Below, in pieces: positions 8,663 through 17,368 of a stretch of 64,000 nt of DNA (its first letter is position 1; every line of letters starts with the position of its first letter). The notes beneath the pieces are model-generated. The model ran no database searches. It was not told the DNA's origin and saw only the letters and a list, made by a program, of their open reading frames with translations. Origin of the DNA: an uncultured Clostridia bacterium (lineage in GTDB: Bacteria > Bacillota > Clostridia > TANB77 > CAG-508); contig CAOSLI010000001.1 of assembly GCA_948524275.1 (NCBI GenBank), positions 62,001 to 126,000 of the forward strand. The letters run 5' to 3'. Both the position numbers and the translations under genes were made by a program.

Positions 8663-8686
8663 ATAGTGAAAGGAGATATAACCTAA

Positions 8687-9391
8687 GTGTCAATATATGC
8701 AATAGCTGATTTGCATTTATCTTTTGGAGTGGACAAACCAATGAACATTTTTGGAGACAAGTGGCAAAACTATGAAAAAAAAATAAAGGAAAATTGGATA
8801 AACCAAATAAGCGAAAATGATACAGTAATACTACCTGGAGATTTCTCGTGGGCAATGTATATGGAAGAGGCTAAAGATGATTTTGATTTTATAAATAAAT
8901 TGCCAGGAAATAAGATTCTGATTAAGGGAAATCATGATTATTGGTGGTCAACTATAAAGAAACTAAATGAATTTATACAGGAGAACAATTTTTCTAACAT
9001 AAATTTTATAATGAATAACGCTATTGAATGTGATAAGTCAGTAATTGTTGGTACAAGAGGCTGGTCTTTTAATGATACTGATAATAGTGAAAAAATGACT
9101 AAAAGAGAATGCGCAAGATTAGAACTTTCAATTAAAGATTCATTAAGTAAGAATACAGGTAAAGAAATTATTTGTGCAATGCATTATCCACCAATAACCA
9201 AAAACATGGTGCAAAATAATGAATTTGGTCCATATATAGAAATAATGAAAAAGTATGGAATTAAGAAATGCATATATGGACATTTACATGGAAGGTCACA
9301 TATAGAAGCAGTAGAAGGAAATATTTATGGAATAGATTTAAAATTAGTAAGTTCAGATTATTTACAATTTATGCCATATAAATTAAATTGA
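8687..9391 (+). CDS. Metallophosphoesterase (YkuE/calcineurin-like family)
   Basis: The 234-residue protein has the five metal-site blocks of calcineurin-like phosphoesterases in order: ADLHLS (about 7), LPGDFSW (about 51), IKGNHDYWWS (about 80), CAMHYPP (about 164) and YGHLHGRSH (about 199). The start is GTG 8687 (reading MSIYAIADLHLS) with AAAGGAGA about 11 nt upstream. The frame upstream is closed by a stop immediately before the GTG. The substrate is not indicated. It follows tsaD after about 100 bp that hold the shared leader element. Confidence 0.88.
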   Translation: MSIYAIADLHLSFGVDKPMNIFGDKWQNYEKKIKENWINQISENDTVILPGDFSWAMYMEEAKDDFDFINKLPGNKILIKGNHDYWWSTIKKLNEFIQENNFSNINFIMNNAIECDKSVIVGTRGWSFNDTDNSEKMTKRECARLELSIKDSLSKNTGKEIICAMHYPPITKNMVQNNEFGPYIEIMKKYGIKKCIYGHLHGRSHIEAVEGNIYGIDLKLVSSDYLQFMPYKLN

Positions 9392-9434
9392 CAAAGTTAT
9401 TTTTTAATATTAGAATGATTATAGGTGAAAAATA

Positions 9435-10664
9435 ATGAAAAAATATAAACATGTTTTAAAATACATAATAACAGGAATAATAGCCATTGCAATTTTATGT
9501 GCTATTATTTTTGTTGTAATTAAAATAAGAAACAAAGTTTATCCAATTGAAGAAAATAAAACATCGTCATTAGACATACAAGTTCCAATATCAAAACAAA
9601 GTACTTCTAAAAAGATAGATATTGATGAAGTAATTAAAAAGAATGAGGAGAATATAAAAACAGAAAAAATAGAAAGACAGGAAATTGATATAGAATTTAC
9701 AACTCAATATAGGCAAAATGAATCTTTGGCAAAAGGAAAAATACAAACCATTCAAGAAGGTCAAGATGGTAGGCAAGATGCAATTATGAAAACAATATAT
9801 CAAAATGGTGAAATTATATCAAAAGAGCAAATATCATCTGAAATAAGAAAAGTAGCAGTTGATAAAATTGTTGAAATAGGTACAGCTCCGTTTTCTAATA
9901 ATTATGTACCAATAGTTGGAGATCAGTTAAAAGTTACATCAAATATGTTAGCTATAAGAACTGATCCAGGTGAGGAAGCTGAAAAATTAATTACTCTAAA
10001 TAAAGGAGAGATAGTTATACTAAAAGCAAGAGTAGAAAACTGGTACTATGTCTCATATAATAGCTATATGGGTTGGGTACCAATGGATTCAGTAACATAT
10101 GTAAATCCAAATGGTACAAGTGATGGAGATGAAAATAATCATCAATATACTAAAGAAGAACTATCAAAAGATATGGGATTTAGTATGTTATTAAACAAAA
10201 AGAGTGACCTTACAATAGAACAATTTAAACAAGTTTTAGAAAATGATACTAATGACAGAAATAATGTTTTTACTGAAAATGCAGAATATTTTTACTATGT
10301 CGAAAGTCAATACAATCTAAATGGACTATTTGTTGCAGCAGTTGCTATACATGAAAGTGGATGGGGAACATCAGAGATATCACAAAATAAAAAGAATTTA
10401 TTTGGATATGGGGCATATGATAGAGATCCGTATGGAAGTAGTTACAAATTTGAAACTTTTGCAGAAGGAATAGACCTAGTATCAAGAGTTTTCGTAAAAT
10501 ACTATATTAATATGCCTGGTACAAATATATATAATGGTGAAAAAGCAGTTGGCACATATTATAAAGGTGCAACCTTAACAGCAGTAAATAAATCATATGC
10601 GAGTGATAAAAATTGGGCAAATGGAGTATATAGATGGATGATGTATTTGTATAATAAATTGTAA
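9435..10664 (+). CDS. Membrane-anchored SH3-domain N-acetylglucosaminidase
   Basis: The protein has 409 residues. A membrane anchor (about 8-30) is followed by a charged linker, a bacterial SH3-like domain (about 165-228, with NMLAIRTDPG, ENWYYVSYNSYMGWV) and a C-terminal glucosaminidase domain (about 270-409). The last contains the catalytic-region segment AVAIHESGWGTS, then KNLFGYGAYD and SYKFETFAEG. Enzymes of this type cleave the GlcNAc-MurNAc bond of peptidoglycan on the cell surface, usually for growth or cell separation. The only neighbour close enough for an operon is the metallophosphatase 43 bp upstream. Confidence 0.88.
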   Translation: MKKYKHVLKYIITGIIAIAILCAIIFVVIKIRNKVYPIEENKTSSLDIQVPISKQSTSKKIDIDEVIKKNEENIKTEKIERQEIDIEFTTQYRQNESLAKGKIQTIQEGQDGRQDAIMKTIYQNGEIISKEQISSEIRKVAVDKIVEIGTAPFSNNYVPIVGDQLKVTSNMLAIRTDPGEEAEKLITLNKGEIVILKARVENWYYVSYNSYMGWVPMDSVTYVNPNGTSDGDENNHQYTKEELSKDMGFSMLLNKKSDLTIEQFKQVLENDTNDRNNVFTENAEYFYYVESQYNLNGLFVAAVAIHESGWGTSEISQNKKNLFGYGAYDRDPYGSSYKFETFAEGIDLVSRVFVKYYINMPGTNIYNGEKAVGTYYKGATLTAVNKSYASDKNWANGVYRWMMYLYNKL

Positions 10665-10672
10665 AAAATTAC

Positions 10673-10701
10673 TTGCTATTTTATAAAACTTAGTGTATGA
10701 T
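10673..10701 (+). promoter_or_regulatory. Predicted promoter of the 10761-15214 cluster
   Basis: TTGCTA and TATGAT with a 17-bp spacer, about 60 bp before the first gene. Confidence 0.5.
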
Positions 10702-10760
10702 ATAAGAGATAAAATGAAAAAATAGGTTTTTTATAATTATTGAAAGGAAATGAATTCACG

Positions 10761-11174
10761 ATGAAAAAAATTATAGCATGTTTTGGGATAATTATGAGTT
10801 TATTAAGTATAGCATGTATAGGAACAGTTTTGGCGGCAAATAATACTCAAGAAATAATATTAAATGAAACAAAAAGTGAGTTAGTTAATATAAAAAATAA
10901 AGAAGTTAAATCATTAGCAGATTTTCAAAATTCTTACGGAAGTCCTACATACGGACTAGTGGCATACATATTAAATAAGGTTAGAGTATATAGTATACCT
11001 TTAGCAATTTTAGGAATAGCAATTAGTGCAATTAATCAATATATAGTAGGTGTAAGACATATGGAGACATATTATAAAGGATTTAACACAATGATTGCAA
11101 TAGTTACATGTTTTGTAATATGTCAGATACTACCGTTAGTGTTTGCTATTATAGTAAAAGGTTGGAGGGGTTAA
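10761..11174 (+). CDS. Small secreted/membrane protein, VirB2/TrbC-like in layout
   Basis: The 137-residue protein has a clear signal peptide (MKKIIACFGIIMSLLSIACI, cleavage near VLAA), a short polar segment and two transmembrane helices (about 68-88 and 100-125) joined by a short basic loop. This is the layout of VirB2/TrbC-type pilins and related phage-like small membrane proteins, but I see no diagnostic motif. I choose ATG 10761 because GAAAGGAAA lies upstream and the protein then begins with a textbook signal. The gene ends 3 bp before the TadZ/CpaE-like gene, so they are co-transcribed and may act in one envelope machine. Confidence 0.65.
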   Translation: MKKIIACFGIIMSLLSIACIGTVLAANNTQEIILNETKSELVNIKNKEVKSLADFQNSYGSPTYGLVAYILNKVRVYSIPLAILGIAISAINQYIVGVRHMETYYKGFNTMIAIVTCFVICQILPLVFAIIVKGWRG

Positions 11175-11177
11175 CGA

Positions 11178-14111
11178 ATGAAAATTTTATTTGCAGTAAG
11201 TAATGATAATATTACAACATCAGTTGTAAATAAATATCAACAAAAATATAAGGAGATAATTACTAATAAAAATGTATATTACTTTAATGCAATAATAAAA
11301 GAACTACAAAAGAATAAAAACTATGATGCAATAGTTATTGGAGAAGACTTAGAACCGATATCTAATAATAATTATGAAGCTATAGATAAATTTTTATTTG
11401 AAAAATTAGATAGTATTAGTGATGAGGCAGCAAAACCTACAGGAGAAGATATACCTGTAATATTAATATGCTCAGACAGAAGAACCCAAGCTGATGGACT
11501 ATTAATTAAACTCTTTGGAATAGGAATATACAATGCAATTATAGGAAACGACAGAAGCATAGACACAGTGTGCAATTTAATAAATAAACTTAGAAACAAA
11601 AAGGAAGCTAAAATATATTATAAAGTTGAATCAGATGATATTGCTCCATATGAACATACAAGTGATTCAGATGTTAGTGAAACGGAAATTCAAAATATAT
11701 TAGCACATTATAGAAAAATAGGGACAAACCCAAAAAGGTGTTCTGAAAGTTTTGATAGTATTGCAGAACAATATAATGATACACAATTGAGAATAATTAT
11801 AAAATTTTTGCCAAAAGAGATAAAAGCAATTCTAGAAAGGAATTCTGCTAAATATCAAAAGCTTGTAAATAATGGTACAGTTTTATCAAATGGCAAGTAT
11901 GTAACTTACAATAAAGATGATAAAAGTGAAAAAAGGGATATATTAACTAAAGACTTGAAGAAAACAAACTTATCAAAGCCAGTTATAATCCCATCAACAA
12001 TAAATATAGGAAAAAAGAAGGAAACAAATAATCCAAACATAAATTCAAATCCTAATATAAATCAAAATATAAATCAAGGTGTGAAACAAATGAATAATAT
12101 TAATCAAAATTTAAATCAAAATAATATGAATAAACATATGCAAGGTAATATGCCAATGCAAAGTAATCCAAATTATATGAATAATGCAATGCCTAATATT
12201 AATGATGTACAGGTACCGAATCAAAATAATATGAACAATATGCGTTGGCCAATGCAAAATGTTCAAAATAATATGCAAAAACCAATGCAGAATATTACAA
12301 ATAATGTACCTAAACCAACTCAAGATATCTCAAATAATAATATGAAGCCAAATATACAAAATCAAGGATTAAATAATATGGACCAAATGAGAATAGAAGA
12401 TAATCAAATTAAACCAATGGAAAATAACAATGTAAATCCTACACTTCAAATGACACCAATACAAGACATACCAATGAATGAAAGTGTGCCATTATCTTCT
12501 GCTGATGTAGCTCCAGTTAAGAGGGGAAGAGGTAGACCTAGAAAAAATCCAGAAGCAGTTGTTCCTAAAGCGGTAGTTCAATATGATGAATTTGGTAATC
12601 CTATTAAAAGGGGAAGAGGTAGACCACGTAAACAGCCATTAGAAAATCAGGCTAATAGCAATACTAGTATGCCAATATCAACAGAAAGTACAAGTATTTC
12701 AGTGCCTGATAATAATACAAGTATTGTTCTTCCTGAAAGTAATACAAGTATGGTGCTTCCTAATACTAATAATGACTTGGTATCTTTTGATAATAAGGAC
12801 ACAATGCCAGGGTTTGAACCAATACAAGATAATGATATTTTTGGAATGGATTTAAGCTCAAATACAATTCCAGGGTTTGAAGAAAATAATGATATATTTT
12901 CAAACAATGATGTATTGGCTCAAAATGATGAAAGTGTAATGCCTGGATTTGGGTTAGACAACGATTTAGAGAATTTATTTTCATTAGAAGCCACAAGCGA
13001 ACCAGCATTTACAAAAGAAGATAATAATGTAATACCTGGATTCGACAGTAGTATAAATAATTCTTCAAATGATTTATTTAGTAGTCCATATGGAAATGTA
13101 TCTAATGTACAAGACGACATATTTAACATACCAACTGAGAGTTTAATAAATACAAATAATAATACAAGCGTTAATACTTCAAGCAATAATATTATAGTTG
13201 GAAATGGTAAATTAGTTTCATTTGTTGGAACAAGCAAAAATGGTACATCATTTATTGTAAATAATTTAGCGCAAATGTTATCAAATAATAATGTAAAAAC
13301 AGCAATACTAGATTTAACTCAAAATAGAAATTCATATTATATGTTTACAAACAACGACCAAAATCTTATGCAAATAGCAGTAAACAGTATGAAGGAACTT
13401 TCAGAAGGCAGAGTAAATGGAGTAAATGTTAATAGAAACTTAAGCGTGTTTACAGCATTACCAGATGAAAAAATAGACATTAATTTAAGTAATGTAATGC
13501 AAACATTATCTAATAATTTTGATATTACATTAATTGATTGTGATTTTGATACAGATGCAGAATGTTTTAAAATTTCAAATGAAACATATCTAATTCAGAC
13601 AATGGATACATTTACAATTCAACCACTTACAAAATTTTTAAGCGATTTAAAATTAAAAAATAGTTTAGATGAATCGAAACTTAGAGTAGTTATAAACAAA
13701 TATATAAGATTAAAGAAACTAAATGAAAAAATGATTATTGGTGGAATGTCAAAATACAATGAGCCATCAATGACATTACAAAGAGACTTATTTAATAGTC
13801 AAACAATAAAATATGTAACAATTCCTTTTGAAACAGACACATATGCAAAGTACCTTGAAAATATTGCTATGTGTGAGCTTAATCTAAGCGGATATTCTCA
13901 AAATTTAATTAATGCTTTAGACGAATTAAAAAATATGGTATATCCACTAATATATGGTGGAAATAAACCAACTTCAAATGTAAAACAAGCAAATACTGAG
14001 GAAAAAAGAGGATTATTTGCTAATAAAAAACAAGTAGTAGAGCCACAGGGTGCACAATTTACAAGCAATATAAATGACACACTAAACAAAATGAGGTCAA
14101 ATAATTTTTAA
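11178..14111 (+). CDS. TadZ/CpaE-like protein with low-complexity middle and two AT-hook motifs
   Basis: The protein has 977 residues. An N-terminal receiver-like domain (1-150; DAIVIGEDLEP, DIPVILICSD) is followed by a helical region to about 250, a long Asn/Met/Gln-rich low-complexity stretch (about 275-440), and two RGRGRPRK AT-hook motifs near residues 448 and 477. Four short PGF motifs follow (about 541-620, each trailed by Asp-hydrophobic-Phe), then a MinD/CpaE-like domain (about 674-910). The P-loop is degenerate: GTSKNGTSF replaces KGGxGKT/S, so ATP hydrolysis is doubtful, as in some TadZ proteins that act as localisation factors. A short C-terminal tail ends in LNKMRSNNF. The downstream gene is a GGDEF-like sensor. 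Its job in this cluster is inferred, not shown. Confidence 0.75.
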   Translation: MKILFAVSNDNITTSVVNKYQQKYKEIITNKNVYYFNAIIKELQKNKNYDAIVIGEDLEPISNNNYEAIDKFLFEKLDSISDEAAKPTGEDIPVILICSDRRTQADGLLIKLFGIGIYNAIIGNDRSIDTVCNLINKLRNKKEAKIYYKVESDDIAPYEHTSDSDVSETEIQNILAHYRKIGTNPKRCSESFDSIAEQYNDTQLRIIIKFLPKEIKAILERNSAKYQKLVNNGTVLSNGKYVTYNKDDKSEKRDILTKDLKKTNLSKPVIIPSTINIGKKKETNNPNINSNPNINQNINQGVKQMNNINQNLNQNNMNKHMQGNMPMQSNPNYMNNAMPNINDVQVPNQNNMNNMRWPMQNVQNNMQKPMQNITNNVPKPTQDISNNNMKPNIQNQGLNNMDQMRIEDNQIKPMENNNVNPTLQMTPIQDIPMNESVPLSSADVAPVKRGRGRPRKNPEAVVPKAVVQYDEFGNPIKRGRGRPRKQPLENQANSNTSMPISTESTSISVPDNNTSIVLPESNTSMVLPNTNNDLVSFDNKDTMPGFEPIQDNDIFGMDLSSNTIPGFEENNDIFSNNDVLAQNDESVMPGFGLDNDLENLFSLEATSEPAFTKEDNNVIPGFDSSINNSSNDLFSSPYGNVSNVQDDIFNIPTESLINTNNNTSVNTSSNNIIVGNGKLVSFVGTSKNGTSFIVNNLAQMLSNNNVKTAILDLTQNRNSYYMFTNNDQNLMQIAVNSMKELSEGRVNGVNVNRNLSVFTALPDEKIDINLSNVMQTLSNNFDITLIDCDFDTDAECFKISNETYLIQTMDTFTIQPLTKFLSDLKLKNSLDESKLRVVINKYIRLKKLNEKMIIGGMSKYNEPSMTLQRDLFNSQTIKYVTIPFETDTYAKYLENIAMCELNLSGYSQNLINALDELKNMVYPLIYGGNKPTSNVKQANTEEKRGLFANKKQVVEPQGAQFTSNINDTLNKMRSNNF

Positions 14112-14130
14112 AGTAGAGGGGTGATATCTT

Positions 14131-15214
14131 TTGATAATAGCTATCATATCATTATTAGTAATAATAGTAATGGTATTAATGATATATAATTATGCAATTC
14201 ATAAAAAAGTAGAGACATTTTCTAATTTAAATCAAAGAGTAAATAGTTTAAATGTATTGCAAGAATTTATGAATACAATACGGTGAGAATACCACAATAA
14301 AAGAGAAATTAGAAAACATAAATGATATTCTTATAAATAAATATTCCATCAAATACTCAACTATTGTAGTATTTGATGGAGCTGAGTATGTTGTAAAAGC
14401 ATCAAATGTAGAGCAAAAGCATTGGGATACACTTAAAAACTTGCAAAGTGACCCAGTATTTGGAGATAGCATAAAAACTGCAACACCAAAGTATGTTACG
14501 GTTGATAATGACAATGAAAAATTGCCATATCAAAAGATGGAATTTGGAAGAGCAAAATGTGCAATTTTCTTTCCACTATATGTTGATAATGTATATATAG
14601 GTTATTGGATAATAGAAGGAAGTCAGCCACATGAATTTGACAAAGTAGATACAACAATTCTTGAAGTAGTTAGAAATAATATTGTTACAATACTTAGAAC
14701 TGTTGAAAATCAGGCTACAATAGAAAATATTGTTAGAGATGATTTATACTCTGGACTTAAATCAGCAGAATACTTATATGGCGCTGGGAAGAAAATAATA
14801 GATAAACACGCAACATCTGCTATTTGTATATTTAAAGTTGTTAATTTAACTCAAATAAACACTGAAATTAGCAGAAAAACTGGGGACAATATAATTAGTA
14901 ACATATCTAATTTCGTTAAAAATAGCTTATCAAACGAGTATATATTTGTAAGATATATGGGACCTAAATTTGCAATTGTATTCTCTGGAACGGAAGTGGG
15001 CGGAGTAAATAACTTTATGAAGGAATTAAAACAGGGAATTGAATCGATCAAAATTGAATCAGCATCAGATTATAAAGGTGAAAAAACTTATGTAAGTCCT
15101 AAGATCAGAGTAGCTATATCAACATATTATAAGGGAACATCTTTAGATGGTGCATTAAAAAAGGTTGAAGAATACATAGAATTATCAGATGAGGATACAA
15201 TAAGTACCCTATAA
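14131..15214 (+). CDS. Membrane protein with GAF-like and degenerate GGDEF domains; +1 shift at CGG 14281
   Basis: Translation starts at TTG 14131, 9 nt after GAGGGG. Frame 0 gives a membrane helix (about 2-22) and a coiled segment ending LQEFMNTI at codon 50, then CGG (14281-14283) and an immediate TGA. Skipping the C continues as GENTTIKEKLENIND, giving a 360-residue product. A GAF-like sensor (about 60-180) is followed by a GGDEF-like fold (about 190-355) with ICIFKVVNLTQINTEI and KTGDNIISNISNFV. The active-site loop reads YMGPKF instead of GG(D/E)EF, so it is probably not a cyclase; it may bind nucleotide or act structurally. It follows the TadZ/CpaE-like gene by 19 bp. Confidence 0.72.
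14281..14283 (+). other. CGG +1 slip site in the GGDEF-like gene
   Basis: Codon 51 is CGG, directly followed by TGA in frame 0. Skipping the C gives GGT GAG AAT and joins the 50-codon membrane segment to the 310-codon sensor. Confidence 0.68.
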
Positions 15215-15228
15215 AGGAGGGATAAATT

Positions 15229-15483
15229 ATGGCAACAGATGAAACCGTAAGTTTTATAGTTGAGAGAGAAAAGAACGAAAAGTCAAAGGAAATTCTTAAA
15301 GAAGTATATGCTTCTTTAAAAGAAAAGGGATATAATCCTATAAATCAAATTGTTGGGTATATCTTATCAGGAGACCCAACATATATTACAAGTCATAATG
15401 GAGCAAGAAACTTGATACGCCAAGTTGAAAGAGATGAATTACTAGAAAAAATGGTAAAAGAATATATTGAGGACAATAAATAA
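15229..15483 (+). CDS. ireB: IreB family regulatory phosphoprotein
   Basis: This 84-residue protein has the whole family pattern: an N-terminal ETVSF threonine/serine patch, EVYASLKEKGYNPINQIVGYILSGDPTYITSHNGAR (the conserved core, about 24-60) and a helical C-terminus. In other Firmicutes IreB is a substrate of the PASTA kinase/phosphatase pair and affects cephalosporin tolerance. AAAGGAGGG lies upstream of the ATG. The RuvX gene follows with 1 bp between stop and start, the conserved ireB-ruvX order. Confidence 0.93.
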   Translation: MATDETVSFIVEREKNEKSKEILKEVYASLKEKGYNPINQIVGYILSGDPTYITSHNGARNLIRQVERDELLEKMVKEYIEDNK

Positions 15484-15484
15484 A

Positions 15485-15901
15485 ATGAGTAGAATTTTAG
15501 CAATAGATTATGGTGTAGCAAGAACAGGAATAGCAATTACAGATGCATTAGGAATTACGGCTCAGGGACTAGAAACTATCAATTCAAATGGTAGCGACAA
15601 GACCATTTTAAGAAGGTTAGAAGAACTATTAAATGAATATGAGATAGATACATTTGTACTAGGTAATCCACTTAACATGGATGGGACGAAAAGTCAAAGA
15701 GCAGAAGAGACAGAAAAATTTATGCATAAACTTAAATGTAGATTTAATAAGATAAATATTATACAAGTCGATGAAAGGCTTACTACAGTTGAAGCTCACA
15801 AAACAATGAATTATCTAGATATAAAAGGCTCGAAGAAGAAACAAATAGTAGATACAATTGCTGCAGTTTACATTTTAGAAAGCTATATTAATAAAAAGTA
15901 A
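15485..15901 (+). CDS. ruvX: RuvX/YqgF, putative Holliday junction resolvase
   Basis: The 139-residue protein has the RNase H-like YqgF fold. MSRILAIDYGVARTGIA carries the first catalytic Asp, LGNPLNMDGTKSQRAEE the second block, and VDERLTTVEA plus a C-terminal DTIAAVYILESY complete the site. Proteins of this family act in the cytosol on branched DNA and in 16S rRNA 5' maturation. I choose ATG 15485, 1 bp after the ireB stop; an upstream TTG would extend it into ireB with no family support. Confidence 0.93.
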   Translation: MSRILAIDYGVARTGIAITDALGITAQGLETINSNGSDKTILRRLEELLNEYEIDTFVLGNPLNMDGTKSQRAEETEKFMHKLKCRFNKINIIQVDERLTTVEAHKTMNYLDIKGSKKKQIVDTIAAVYILESYINKK

Positions 15902-15938
15902 AAATATAATTAATGCTTTTTATGTTAATTGTAAATAT

Positions 15939-15974
15939 AGATTAACGTAAAAAGCTTGATTTTTACGTTAATCT
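15939..15974 (+). promoter_or_regulatory. Perfect 15-bp dyad overlapping the efp promoter
   Basis: Arms 15939-15953 and 15960-15974 are exact inverse complements around a 6-nt loop. A TTGATT (15956-15961) and TAAAAT (15979-15984) pair with 17-bp spacing overlaps the dyad. It could be the ruvX terminator, an operator for efp, or both. Confidence 0.55.
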
Positions 15975-16032
15975 GTAGTAAAATAAAAAGTACGTTAAAA
16001 ATGAATAATAATTATAGGAAGGGGAAATAATA

Positions 16033-16596
16033 ATGGCAGTATATTCAGCAGGAGATTTTAGAAATGGAACAACATTTGAAATGGAAGGGAATGTTTATAG
16101 AGTTGTTGAATTTCAACATGTAAAACCAGGAAAGGGTTCAGCATTTGTTAGAACAAAGATAAAAAATGTTATAACAGGAAGTGTTTTAGAAAAAACATTT
16201 AATCCATCAGAAAAATTTCCATCAGCAGAAATTGAAAGAAAAGAAATGCAATATTTGTATGAAGATGGAGGCATATACTATTTCATGGACAATGAAACAT
16301 ATGAGCAATTGCCTCTTAATAAAGAACAACTTGGAGATAGCTTAAAATATTTAAAAGAAAATATGAATGTTAAGATACTTTCATACAAAGGAAACGTATT
16401 TGCAACAGAACCACCAATGTTTGTAGAATTAGAAGTTACATATACAGAACCAGGATTTGCTGGAAATACAACTACTACATCTGGAAAACCTGCTAAACTT
16501 GAAAATGGTTTAGAAATATCTGTACCTATGTTTGTTAACATTGGTGATATCATAAAAATTGATACAAGAACAGGTGAATATTTAGAGAGAGTTTAA
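16033..16596 (+). CDS. efp: Elongation factor P
   Basis: The 187-residue protein has three OB/KOW-like domains. The N-terminal domain has FRNGTTFEMEGNVYRVVEFQHVKPGKGSAFVRTK, in which the PGKGSA loop carries the lysine that enters the peptidyl-transferase centre. The last domain ends KIDTRTGEYLERV, the family signature. EF-P relieves ribosome stalling at polyproline. AGGAAGGGG precedes the ATG by 7 nt. The zinc-ribbon gene follows after 18 bp. Confidence 0.96.
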   Translation: MAVYSAGDFRNGTTFEMEGNVYRVVEFQHVKPGKGSAFVRTKIKNVITGSVLEKTFNPSEKFPSAEIERKEMQYLYEDGGIYYFMDNETYEQLPLNKEQLGDSLKYLKENMNVKILSYKGNVFATEPPMFVELEVTYTEPGFAGNTTTTSGKPAKLENGLEISVPMFVNIGDIIKIDTRTGEYLERV

Positions 16597-16614
16597 TTTT
16601 GAAAGGAACCGTTT

Positions 16615-17277
16615 ATGTCAGGATTAAGTGAAAAGATAAATAGCATACTAAAGGATATTGATAATAACATTAATAACCCAAAGGAAGCAGAATATGTTAA
16701 ATCTAAGGTTATGGATTTAACTACTACATTTATTGAATATATGGATAATATGATAGGGCTTCAAAGCAACCAAGATCAGCTAGAAAAGAAACTTAAGAAA
16801 ATTCAAAAGAAGGTTTTGCAAATTGAAGAAGATATCTATATGGACATGGATGACGACTGTAGTGATGATTGTGAATGCACAAGTTGCCATGGAGAAGATG
16901 ATTCTTGTGAATTTGAAATATCATGCCCATACTGTGGTGATGCATTTATAATTGATGAATGTATGCAAGATGAGAGTGAGATAGAGTGTCCTAATTGCAA
17001 AAATATAATAGAATTAGATTGGGATGAACCAATTTCTTGTAAAGGAGAATGCTCACATTGTACATCAGGATGCTATGAAGAGGATGTGGAAGAAGAGATT
17101 GATACAGTTGCAGAGGCAGAAGAAGAGTATAATGCTAATAACAATACATCTAATCAAAATGGCGATAATAATCAAACTCAAGGACAAAATGGTCAAAATA
17201 ATGCACAATCAAATCAAAGCAATAGCCAAGGTGGACAGGAAAATTCAAAACAAAATAATAACGAAGATGATATGTAA
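16615..17277 (+). CDS. CD1247-like zinc-ribbon protein with Asn/Gln-rich tail
   Basis: The protein has 220 residues. An N-terminal helical part (1-75; LSEKINSILKDIDNNINNP, coiled-coil region LEKKLKKIQKKVLQIEED) precedes an acidic cysteine-rich region (about 82-155) with CECTSCHG, a C4 ribbon SCPYCGD...ECPNCKN, and CKGECSHCTSGC. The last 55 residues are Asn/Gln/Gly-rich. It resembles CD1247-domain proteins that follow efp in many Clostridia; their function is unknown, though zinc binding is very likely. GAAAGGA precedes the ATG. Confidence 0.8.
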   Translation: MSGLSEKINSILKDIDNNINNPKEAEYVKSKVMDLTTTFIEYMDNMIGLQSNQDQLEKKLKKIQKKVLQIEEDIYMDMDDDCSDDCECTSCHGEDDSCEFEISCPYCGDAFIIDECMQDESEIECPNCKNIIELDWDEPISCKGECSHCTSGCYEEDVEEEIDTVAEAEEEYNANNNTSNQNGDNNQTQGQNGQNNAQSNQSNSQGGQENSKQNNNEDDM

Positions 17278-17298
17278 AAGATATTAAATAAAATTAGA

Positions 17299-17330
17299 TA
17301 GGCTCGTTACAATTAAGTGGCGAGTCTTTT
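17299..17330 (+). terminator. Terminator of the efp operon
   Basis: Stem GGCTCG/CGAGTC (one G-T pair) with a 14-nt loop and a following T run, 20 bp after the zinc-ribbon gene. Confidence 0.55.
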
Positions 17331-17368
17331 AGATTTTATAAAGGGATTAATTTTAATTAAAGTAAGAT

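Noticed and set aside
8640..8686. CGG at 8652 as a shift site in a longer metallophosphatase
   Set aside because: The metallophosphatase frame has a stop codon directly before GTG 8687, so the region upstream is not coding for it.
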